From Yamagishiella unicocca (Eukaryota; Chlorophyta; Chlorophyceae; Chlamydomonadales; Volvocaceae), in NCBI GenBank assembly GCA_003116995.1, contig BDSL01000027.1, forward strand, positions 806,001-870,000: a stretch of 64,000 bases of DNA. Reading direction: 5' to 3'. The notes below the pieces were generated by a model. It had not been told where the DNA came from. It searched no databases and saw only the letters and a list, made by a program, of their open reading frames with translations. The translations under genes and the position numbers were made by a program. Below, in pieces: positions 10,215 to 20,700 of this stretch; the first letter of the stretch is position 1; each line of letters opens with the position of its first letter.

Positions 10215-10606
10215 TAGGGTTCCGTCCCTCAGCACTGCTAGCAACACACATACAGAACACGCGCGCACCAGCGGTGAGGCCAGGGCGGCGCCCGACAAGT
10301 CGTCCTGATCTGGGTCGGCGGCGGGAGGCGCCAAGCCGCCGCCCGAAGCGTCCCGTGCGCTCGCGTCCAGGTCGCCACCGCCGACTCGTGGGTCGTCGAC
10401 TGTGGGGCTGGGGGGCTGCATGGCGCCGGCCGGCCGGTGTACCGGCGGGTGGGAGCCGAGAGAGTGGGCGCTGGAGCCAGGAAAGGGCGGCTGCGCGGCG
10501 TCGTTTGGGTCGCCTGGCAGGTGGTGCTGCGGGCGGTGAGAGAAGACGCGGAACGAGGAAGCTAATACGGGCCGGGTCGGCCGCTGGAGGAGGAGCTTTA
10601 GTTTCA
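9299..10606 (-). pseudogene. Right arm copy: PHD-PIF1-like helicase fragment with 5' region
   Basis: On the minus strand this copy has an extra 5' part not duplicated in the left arm (about 10606-10270, starting MLKLKLLLQRPTRPVLASSF and ending in an acidic Asp/Pro/Gly stretch). Then come ISMQEATYLLLGTTL, the PHD region with a one-base deletion after EAANVML that destroys the third zinc ligand, an uninterrupted frame from [20 protein letters not shown] to a stop at 9364, and the Walker A block LLEFVTGGGGVGKSFLIALL encoded at 9355-9299. GGGGxGKS followed by a hydrophobic helix is typical of PIF1-family and Helitron helicases. The helicase stops at the fold-back junction, so no functional enzyme remains here. 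A transposon origin is inferred, not shown. Confidence 0.6.
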
Positions 10607-11085
10607 GCATCGGGCGACTTCGGCGCGCAAGCTTTCGAGTTGAGGTTTCTATATGCGCGCGATTCGCGCTTAGTATTGCGTCTGTGGAGGCAGATGCGTG
10701 CACATAAATGCCGCTGATGATCAAATGGGGTGGGGAGAGAGGGGGTGCGGGAGAGGGCGCGTGCCGATGCAAGGATTGCCCAAAGCCGCTCGCTTGCTGA
10801 GTCAGCTTTCCGAGGGCGCTTGCTCGTCCATCAATTCTCCCCCCCATAATCGCGCCCATCGCGAGCTCTGCTGCGCGACGTCTTCAGCACAAGCCCAACC
10901 TGAAAACCAAAGTGTCCCTGGAAGCCTTCCATAGTACCAACACCGCAAGCTGCGGGTCCATTTTCCTCCCGCGCCGAGTCATTTCCGGGACGGCCCTCAC
11001 CGAGCCTTTTTTATTACTCCGGCGGTGCGTTTGAAGCAGTCGAATATCAAGGATCCCCGCCAAAGCACTCCGCACCCGCATCCAA
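10607..11085. other. Intergenic, divergent 5' flanks
   Basis: Lies between the minus-strand PHD-helicase fragment and the plus-strand SYLF gene. Some open frames exist but none shows a domain. It is the likely upstream region of the SYLF gene; no TATA-like element could be assigned confidently. Confidence 0.35.
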
Positions 11086-13776
11086 ATGTCCTCCTTCACC
11101 AGCGTAAGCCCGGAGGGCCCATCTGGCGACGCGGCAGCTGAGCCCGCGCCGGGTGAGGCACCTCGGGAAGCTCACCAGCAGCAGGTGGGTCGGTTGTAAT
11201 AAGAGAAGCCAGCAGCGGAAACCGCGACGCGAGCTAAACCGCAGCGCTTTGAGGCGCAGCTCAGGCGGCTAGGGGCGCGTGCTAGCGCGAGCGCGGTGCG
11301 CGTGATGAGCTGCGTTTCTGGGTCGTTCGCTTGCTCGCCCGGGCTGACCCATGGGCATGCCCATAGCCAACTACGGGACTTGCATGTTTGTGCATGCGAC
11401 ACAGCTCCGGTCTCCGCCCCGGCATACGTCCACGTCGCGCGGTTCATCATCCGTCGCCTCCAACCAGCAGGTCCCTGGTTGCATCACAGAAGACATACCT
11501 GAACCGGCCTGTTCATTTTCCGTGGAGTTTTGCGGCTTATTAGCGGTAAATGGGCATTTTACCTGCACCTTATCCGCACACGAGTGCAATAACTCCATAC
11601 CGCGTTACTTTCGGTACGATATCCTCCGTACGACCGTACGTGCGCCCTCTGCCCTTACCTCGCTCCAGGGACCCCTGGTCGAGTTCCTCCGAAACCTGGC
11701 GGTCGATGCGGTGTCCACGCTGGGCCAGCTAGTGCGACTGGGGCCGCAGTCATTGCCTCAGGTGAGGAGCCAGAGGTTTAAGAGGTGAGAGGTTATATGA
11801 GGGGGTTGCAAAAAGTGAGGAGGAGCCGGTGGGGTGGCATAAAGACCGGGGCCGGTGGGGGGTGGAGAGGAGAGCGGCCTCGGAAAGACGGAACGGCACG
11901 GGCGGCACAGCCATCGCGTACTGAGTTCCGCAAGCCTGGCGGGATCCACGCACGTGGATGGGATCCGGATCCCGATCCACAGCTGCCGACCCTGCCCTCC
12001 ACCCCCACCCGTGGCCCCCCACCTACTCCCCTCCTCACAGGACCGACTGGGACAGCCGGCAGGGCTGCTACCTGTCGCGGCGCTGCAGGCGTGTCAGGTG
12101 TGTTGGTGGTGCCAGGTGTGTTGGTGGTGCCAGGTGTGTTGGTGGTGCCAGGTGTGTTGGTGGTGCCAGGTGTGTTGGTGGTGCCAGGTGTGTTGATGGT
12201 GCCAGGTGTACTCAGAGCGTGTGTTTGTGGGGCGTGGTGTGTGGGGTGGGGTGCGTGGGTGGGTGGGTTGAGGATCTGGGTTCCACCCGCATCATACTGC
12301 CGTACTAGCCGTCACTAGGTCCAGTGCGCACAGGGAGTGCTGCCCCTCCCTGGACCGCCGTCACGCCCCCCCCCTCCCCGGCAGGCCATCATGTTCATGA
12401 GTACGACAAAAGGCGGCCTGGGCTTGTCGTACAGCCACGGCAGCGGCTTCCTCATCAACAAGCTCAGCACCGACTATGACGGCGGCGGAACTCCCGCAGG
12501 CGGCAGCTGGGGTGGTGGCTACGGCCTGGTGCCGTCGGTTTCCCCCGGCGGCGGTGTTGGCGGCGCCGGCAGCCCCCCTCACCGCCGGGGGGAGGTGCCG
12601 GTCATCCGCTGGTCCGCTCCCTGCTTCTACAGCATCGACAGCCTGTCTGTGGGGCTCACCGTGGGTAGGTGGGTGGGTGGGTGATGGACGGGTGGGTGGG
12701 GTTTCACGGGTGTTTTAGGTGGTGTTTGCGGGTGTTTTGTTCTAGGTGGGGTTCTCTTTGGAGGTCGACGCTGCTCCAGGGAGGTTGAGAGGCAACCCGT
12801 GGGTCGGCACTTTAGAAACGAGTAGAACCCGACGAGGACGTTTTGGGGGTGGGGCACTCGTTTGTGTTTCCTGGGTTCCTGGGGGGTGCACCGTCCTCCG
12901 TGCCCTGATGATGCAAGCCGTCACGAGCCCCCTAGCTGCCGCCATCGCAGCAGCAGCAGCATCTTAACGCACCGCCCCGCACCTCGCCCCTCCTTTCCTG
13001 ACCTTGTGTGTTGCACGCACCACAACCCTGGATTCTTCTGCACCTGACTCCCACCTCACCCCACGCCGGGCTCCCCCCACAGGCATCGAGCGCACCCACA
13101 GCGTGCTGCTGCTGTGGAATGAGGCCACCCTGGAGCGGGTTAAGGCGGGCAGGGCGGTGCTGGGCACCGACGTGCACGTGATGGTGGGCCAGGTGCGTGC
13201 CGTCCACGTGTGTTTGTGTGCGTGCGTGGAGGTATCCTAGTTGTAACCAACTGGGGTTGGGTTCGGGTGAGCGGGTCCTGTCGCCATGGGGCTGGCTTCC
13301 GCGGCCCTTCCTACGGCAGCAAGGCATGTACGACGTGTACTGCACATTGTTGTTGGTTACGTAGGTAGGGTTACACGCGTTTTTTGCTGCTGTTGGGGAG
13401 AGGGACGGAGGCCGCGGCCCCGCCCCAAGCACCTGCGCCGCCACTGCCGCCGCCGCTGCCGGCCCCCTTCCTAACATACGCTACCCCCCGTGCGGGCGCT
13501 CCCTTGCCCCCCCGCCGCCGCCGTCGCCGCCGTCAGCGTGCTGAGGCGGAGGACGGCAGCGGCAGCCCAGCCGGCGGCGACGCCGGCGGTCCTCACCTCG
13601 GGCTCAGCGGCGTCGGGGGCAGTGGCGGTGGGCTGGTGGGTGGCGGTGGCCTGGTGGGTGGCGGTGGCCTGGTGGGTGGTCTCAGCCTGGGTGGCATCGA
13701 GCTGCCGCTAACTGCCATCAGGAACGGCTCAGGAGATGGGCACCACCGGGCCAACCACCATGAGCCCCAGCCCCAG

Positions 13777-13812
<36 letters not shown>

Positions 13813-15006
13813 CCGGCTCCGCCTCCGCCACACCAGCGGGTGGATCAGGCAGAGGAGCTGCTAGGGGAGTGGTCGGTGCAGGAGCAGCAGCAGGAGGCCA
13901 AGCAGGCGCACCGGGCGGCGGCGGTCTCCTCGGGTCCGACCACCATCTCGACCTACACGGTGCACGACGGGGCGCTGCTGGACGTCAGCCTGCTGGGTAG
14001 GTGGTGGCGATGTTGTTGTTGTTGGTGTTGGTGTTGGTGTTGGCGGTGGCGGTGGTGGTAATGGTGGTGGCGATGTTGTTGGTGTTGGTGTTGGTGTTGG
14101 TGTTGGTGTTGGCGGTGGCGGTGGTGGTAATGGTGGTGGCGGTGTTGTTGGTGTTGGTGGTGGCGGTGGTGGTGGTGGCGGCGGTGGTGGTGGTGGTGTT
14201 TTGCTGGCCTTGGAGTGCCCGCACTCGCCCCGGAGGGGATGGCATAAAAAAACGTTTTCGCGGGGGGGGTGGCGCAACGGTGCTTGAGGGACGTCCAGGG
14301 CGCGGGGAGAGGAATCTAGGTGTGTTGGGAACGGAAGTTCAGTTGTACGGAACGCTGCCAGAGTCATGGTGCTTCATCGGGCAAGGTATGCCAGCAGGCA
14401 ACCCGCAGCGTGCCGTACCGTAACCATCCGAGGCTCCCGTGGCCGCAGGCGGCGCACTGCACCCGGATAACCGCCACAACCGCGCCGTGTACGGCGAGGG
14501 CGTCACACCTGACGACATCCTGTACGGCAGGTACGGCAGGCGCAGCGGTCTGCGCCTTGGGGCGCCTTGGGGGCGGGGCTGCTGATTCGGACCCGTCGGT
14601 GCCTGGCTCCCCCACGTCACCCCTCCCGCTCCACTCATGTCGTGTACACGGCGACAGGGGGTTTTAGGGATTTAAATTCCTCGCGCCCCCCCCCTCCGGC
14701 CCCGCCATGTCGAGTTACCGGTTCTTTTATGTAACCCCCCCGACACCCCTATGCCGTGTGACCGGGTCGTCTTGTACCCGTCCCAGTGCTCCAGCATGCG
14801 CCCACATCCTCGCTATCCGCCGATCATGCGCCCACTGTCCTGTCTTTTTCGTGTTAACGGTTTTCACGCCACCCCTCCCCGCTACTCCCGGCACTCCCGC
14901 CACCTGCCGGCACCGCAGGGTGCAGCCGCCGGAGGAGTTCGGCCCGCTGTACAGCACGCTGCGAATGCTGACCTCCAAGACCCGCCAGCAGCTGGCGGCG
15001 CTGTAG
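11086..15006 (+). CDS. SYLF-domain (Ysc84/SH3YL1-type) lipid-binding protein
   Basis: Eight exons: 11086-11184, 11669-11761, 12041-12097, 12385-12664, 13083-13192, 13537-13996, 14449-14530 and 14919-15006; all phases agree, 422 residues. The SYLF fold is spread over exons 3-8: AIMFMSTTKGGLGLSYSHGS (exon 4), IRWSAPCFYSIDSLSVGLTV running into GIERTHSVLLLWNEATLERV (exons 4-5), DGALLDVSLLGGALHPDNRH and GEGVTPDDILYG (exons 6-7), ending PPEEFGPLYSTLRML. In yeast and animals this domain binds phosphoinositides and links membranes to actin. Exon 6 inserts about 125 low-complexity residues with a polyglutamine tract into the domain, and exon 4 has a Gly-rich loop; no SH3 or FYVE domain is present. Introns 3 and 6 begin with tandem repeats at the donor. 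Exon 2 rests on splice sites and phase only. Confidence 0.88.
12098..12205 (+). repeat. 18-base minisatellite, six units, each with a 5' splice site
   Basis: Unit GTGTGTTGGTGGTGCCAG repeated six times directly after the exon 3 donor, so every unit ends CAG and is followed by GTGTGT (GTGTAC after the last). The unit length is a multiple of three and contains no stop codon in the exon's frame. Confidence 0.9.
13997..14205 (+). repeat. GTT/GGT-rich satellite at the start of SYLF intron 6
   Basis: Starting at the GTAGGT donor of exon 6, the intron is a degenerate array of GTTGGT, GGCGGT and GGTGGT triplets with a higher-order duplication (GGTAATGGTGGTGGC occurs twice). Confidence 0.8.
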
Positions 15007-17794
15007 CGGCGGCGGCGTGCTGGGGCGGCCAGGGGGAAGGGGGAGGGGGGAAAGAGAGAAAGGAGCGGCGGCGGTGTCCTTGTCCGGCTGCAGCCTTGTG
15101 GCAGGGGGCGCGGTCGGTCGTTGCGGTGCGTGCATTAGTGATGCATTAGTAATGAAGGTAGGGAGGTACGGAAAGACGAACGGACGGCACCGGGCTCCCG
15201 ATGAGGAGGCGGTTGCGCGCCGAGGTGCTGAGGGTGGTGGCATCCTGGCTTGCCCGCCTAGTTACTAGTTACTAGTACGTTGTTCGGGTCGAGGTTGACC
15301 TGGGTTTGCCCTGGCCCCGGAGTTGGGTTTGCAATACTGGGGGGTATGACAGGAGACCCGTGGGTCGGCACTGAAAAGGAGAACCGATTAGGAAGCGTGT
15401 TGAGCGTACACTTGTTTGGTTCAGTGTGTGGGGGATATGTGGCATAAAGAACCCTGTTTGCGGGGGATAAGGAGCCAGGTAGGGGGCGCCATCCACAAGT
15501 ATCAGGGAAAGGAAGTAGAGGAAGGGGTGGACCGGCGCATTGCATGCGCAAATGTATACACGCACAACGGATGCCGAGGGCCATGCCCTACCGCCAGCCC
15601 TGCCACCAGCCCTGCCCTATCTAGTGTTCCCTTGCCTGCCGGCATGAACTATCAACGACAGAAGCCGCCCCAGATTATACAGCATTAAGTCGTTGGACGC
15701 CCACGTGGCACTCTCAGCCCTCTCTCGCCCATCACTCGTGTCGCGCGTTTCCTCTTTCGTCATCGAGTAATGTCAAAGACGTGTACAGACATGAAATAGT
15801 ACAAAAAGTCACGTACGGCATGGTACGGCACCGCACGCGCGCCGCGGCTCACTTCTTCCCATGTAGGGCAGCGCACGAGCATGGTGTTGACCGTTGCAGC
15901 CTCTGCTGCAGTACAGCAACCGAATCCCACAGGTGTCTGCCACATGCACGAGTGGTCCTGTTGTGCGTTGATGTACGGCAACTGACGGGGGCCACACCAC
16001 CACCCACCCGAGCACACTTGTATACGTCGTGTGTGGAGTGTACGGACCCCGGCGCGCGCTAGGCTCCTGCTCGCGAGCAGCCCATTCCCCCTTCGGGCCC
16101 TGGCGTCCGCCTTGAAGTCGATACCCCACATTTCGATCGACACCACACCAACCACTGAAACACGAAATTGACAAAAAAACTGGTAACGGCCACTAACTAA
16201 ACGCCCGTGGCCTAGTGGCTCGCCGGCTGTAATGACGAGCCAGGCAGCACTGTACGGCGTGGGGTGGCGAGACAAATAGTCCAACGCGAGTCCTCTCTTG
16301 CTGATTGCTTCTGCATCACATCGTACCGTCATTGTAGTGTCTGGACTGGCGCCCCTGACCTCATCCTCATGCTCAACCGCCTCCGAGGCTCCAACACGTC
16401 ACCCATATTACCCTAATCTCGCCGCCCTGTTAGCCCCGCCCGCCGGGCACGGGCGGATGGCGTAGCATCCGTAGCAGCGGCCAGCGTCATTCCACTGTTG
16501 TACACAGCCCGGTACAAGTTCCTCGCCTGCAGGGTACCAGTCACGGCTCCTCCGCCACCGACACAGTGGACCCAGCACGGCCGCAGCGCAGGCACCGGAT
16601 GCCCCCCCTGTAGCTGTTGGCCACCGAAATGCGATATATTTAAGGAGACAACCGCAAAGAGCGACGTATGTCTATATACCTGCCCCCTCGTGTGCCGTAC
16701 AACAACACAAACCCCGAAAACCCAAGATGGCACACCGCATAACACCATCCCAAAGAACACCAGTAGGACTTATTGCCATGGTTTCTAGATCAAAAGGCAG
16801 AACCTTTGAAAGAGCACAGCAGCACAAACCATAAACCGCACGCACGCCGTAAACCGCGAGCACGCGATCCCCCTTTCACTATGCCCTCAAAATGGCATCT
16901 CCGCCACCCACCCAACATTCCGTTGCCTTCGAAAGTGAGGCCACCAGTTGTATCTTCGTGCGACCGTGTGGCAAACCGCACCTAGGGCCACCTTCTTGTG
17001 TACGACAAAAAATGTATACTGTACGACATAGAATCCCGGCTCGGGTCGGTCACGAATTGCGTGGCCGCCATCTTCGCGCGCCGGGGCGTTGCTTTTTCGG
17101 TGCGCCCTTGTCAGGCACGTGCACTTGGGGGCCCAGCGAGCGAACACACATGATGCACCCCCACCCAATGTCCCGCTGACCCTGGTCCCAGTCCTGGTCT
17201 CCACGCCGCGGCATCCTCTTCCTCCCCTCCTCCTCCCCCCCCCACACACAGACACGCCAAAGCAGACCGTGGGACCTTCCACCACCTTCCACCAGCGCCT
17301 CCGCTCCTTGGGGGCAGTAGCAGTGGTTCAACTCCCTGGGAGCCTGCCGCCGCGACCGGGACCGCTACCGTCGCGCCTGCATCCCTACCCCCAACTGCCT
17401 CCCAGAGCCGAGCTTGCCCCCACCTGTGCAATGCGGGGTCAGCAACTAGGGGCGGCCAGGAAGCGGCTCCCGTTTCCTTCGTCTGCGAAGTACGGTTCCG
17501 ATATGAGCAGTGCCTTCCTTCCTACAGGTACGACACGTCGTACACATAACGACGCCACAGAGGGCGGCAGGGGGCTGGCCAAATCCCTCCCGCGCCCCTT
17601 GCGTCGTGGTGTGTGATGTGCGGTGTGTGGTGGTGTTGGGAGGGAGCACGCACATCGGGCCCCGCCCCTTGCGTCCTTTATCCGGTCCAGCCGCTCCACG
17701 TCACACGTCACGCCGCCCCTCACGACCAGCTCGTCGCGGGTTTCGGTTTCCCGCCCCTCACGGGCAGCCACCCCTCACCATATCCTTGCGCCCC
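15007..17794. other. Long region without a supported gene
   Basis: Between convergent genes. It holds 3' UTR material for both neighbours, a copy of the GTGGGTCGGCACTGAAAAGG repeat near 15352-15380, and AT-richer DNA around 16100-16900. A 190-codon minus-strand frame at 15760-16332 has no recognisable domain, and its composition suggests chance. Frames at 17089-17616 are Pro/Arg-rich and also unsupported. Confidence 0.4.
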
Positions 17795-20700
17795 TCACCA
17801 CCTCGACAGGCCAGCAGCCGCAGCTCCGGCCGCGTCCCAGCCGCCGCCCCCACCGCCACCCCCCCCGCGAACAGGCTGGATCTCGGCCGAGGAGTAGTGG
17901 TTCGTGGGCGTGGCCCTGTCGGAGAAGCTCGACGTCTTGGACACGTGGCCGCTGCCCGTGGCGGCCGCTGCAGCTGCTGCGGCCGCCTCCTTTTCCGTGC
18001 CCACCAGCGAGATGGAGCCGAAGGCGGAGCTGGCGGCCATCTTGGTGACCTGGGTGACACCGGGGGACCGGGGCCGTACGGCGACGGGGCCGCCGCCGCC
18101 GCCAGCTCGGGAGTCGACGGAGACGGATCCGAACATCGAGGGCGGCGGAAGGGCCATTGCGTCTGGCCGGGGAAGGGCGGTTGGGGGGGTGAGGGAGGGA
18201 GGCCAGGGGGTGGGATGGGTTTGGTGGGTGAGGGAGGGCGGCGAGGAGGTTGGTGAGGGAGGGTGAGGGAGGGCGGCGAGGGGGGTGGAGGGGAGGGGAT
18301 GAGCGCCCGGTGAGGGCCCGCGTGCCAGGCGGGGTGAGGGCAGAGGCACCGGGAACCCGCAGCACGAGCTTCAGCTGGGGATCCTTACTTGATGGCGAAC
18401 CGACGAGGCAGGAAAAGGTCAGGGTGGCGTGGTAACACGTAGGTAACACGTAGGTAACACGTAGGTAACACGTAGGTAACACGTAGGTAACACGTAGTAA
18501 TTAACACGTAGTTGCCGGACGGGGTGGGGCAGGCCGTATCGTGCCCCCGCGCCCGGGCCCCCCCGCCACAGCACCTCCGCCAACCCGCGCCCGGCCCCCC
18601 CCCCGCCGCAGCTCGCCCCACCTTCCGCGCTCTCCGTCAGGGCAGTTACCGTCCGCTGCCCGCCGCCGGGGCGGCCCCCAGCCGACGGCCCACCGGCATT
18701 CCCCGTCGTCATCGCCATACGCTGCACGCCGCCGCCGGCCATGCCGTACCCCGACGCCGCCGCCGTCGGCAGGTCCCCCAGGCTGCCGTGCACCGCGTTG
18801 GGGCCTGATAGCCGCGACAGTGGTTTCGGAGGCCGGTTAATGCCGGCCACGGTGACGCCGCCGCCTCCGCTGCCCTGGCGGGAGGCGGCCCGCGTGTCCT
18901 GGCCGCTGGCGGCGAGGAGCATCGCGAGCTCGGGGTCGGAGCTGTAGTCGCCGGAGTTGTGTTGGCCGTGACGGGGCATGACGTAATTGTTGCCGCTGCT
19001 GCCGGGTCGGGAGGCCTTATTGGGGCTGGAGCGCCGGGCGAGGCGGCGCCCATCCCTGGAGCGGTCGAGGCGGGGGTGGGGGTGCAGGTGGGGACGGCAC
19101 GGTGTTTTTTTTGTGGTCTGTGGTGTTTTGGAAGTGGGGTTCTCGGCCGAGCTCGGCCGAGCTCGGTGGAGTTCTAGCCCCCCCCCCACACACGGCTGCG
19201 GCCCAGCGGTGGTGTAACACTTGCTGCGCACACCCCATGGGGTCAGCCCCGTGGGGCTCCGGACTGTTGGCGGGTAACTTCCCGTGGGGCCTCCGTGGCA
19301 CGATAACGATTGAGTGACAAGGCAGCAGCCAGTCCCACAGGTCGCGAGGCGGCGGACCCTCACCTGCTGGGTTGCCTGCTGTGGCGCCCTCCGCCTCCGC
19401 CGGGGCCCTCCTGCGACAGCACCGACCCACCCAGATAGCCAGCGACAGGCGTCAGTAAAGTAGAGAGAGCACACAAGAGAAGGCCTCGCGGACTGCTACC
19501 AACAAGAAGCCATCATCCGTCACCCACCCACCCACCCACGCATCCATCTCCCCGTCAGGCCAGCTTTTCCCTCCCTGGCCCTGCAACCCACCCACCCACC
19601 CACGGGTTTCCCTCGAACCCACCCACCTGGTGCTGCAGCCTGCCCGCCAGCCCCGCCGCGCCGCTGCTGCTGATCTGGTGCAGCTGCAGCGAGGCGCTGG
19701 CGACCGAGGAGGCGACCGAGGTGGCTAGGCGCCGCTCGTGGTGCTCCCTCAGCATCTGGGCGGGGGGCCGAGCGTGTGGCCGGGGAGGGCGGGGAGAAGG
19801 GCGGGAAAGATCAGTTGGACCGAGGAATATGACCGAGGAGTAGGCGATTGCGGGGTGCCACCCGTGGCACCCTGCCTGGAGCATTCGTGAACGCACTTGG
19901 AAACGACATTGGAAATGTCGCTGGGGCTGTTGCTCTCATGCTGCCGCCAGTGCCCAAGCTTGCACGTCCGAATCTGGCCCCAGTCAATCAACTACCCCCA
20001 CCCTCACCCCAGCCCCCACCCTCACCCCAGCCCCCACCCTCACCCCAGCCCCCACTCCCACCTGCTGCTTGAGCCGCTCCGCCTGCCGTGTCAGCACTTC
20101 CACCGCCCGCTGCCGCTCCGACTCCCGAATGGCGTCCTCGTCCACGACACTGTGCCGTACGATACGACGTGAGGGTTTGGATCCGGGAGGGGTGGGAGGG
20201 CGGATTGGGAGGGGAAGAGAGTAGGAGAGGGGACGCTGTAGTTTTGTGTGACGTATCGTGTGATCTGATGTGCGACACTAAACGGCAATGCTTTGTGACG
20301 CATACCGGGACAGAGTTTCGCATACCGGGACAGGGTGGAATCTGATGGCTACCCCAGCGTAACCCACCCGCCATGTCCCCATGATCCACGACGGGCAAGC
20401 ACCACCGGGCGCATAAGGCAGTCCGCCTCTTGCCTCGTGGTCGCACATCACCCACCGCGGTCCCCCGCGACAGCAATTGCGGGACCTGATACATATTTTG
20501 CCCCAACGCATTACTAATCGCGAAATCACGGAACCACTTCCTCATGTCCCTGCCCTTAAAACCCGCGACGCGCGCACTCACACCCGGATCTTGGCCGGCC
20601 CATGGGTCGGGTCCGTTTGTTGGTTGACGCTGACCCCGGCGGCGCTGCCGTACCCGTACCCGTACCGAGCCGACCCGCCGCCGCCGGCGCTACCGGGGCG

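Noticed and set aside
15760..16332. 190-codon minus-strand frame
   Set aside because: No recognisable domain, no transit or membrane signal, no splice-consistent neighbours; treated as chance.
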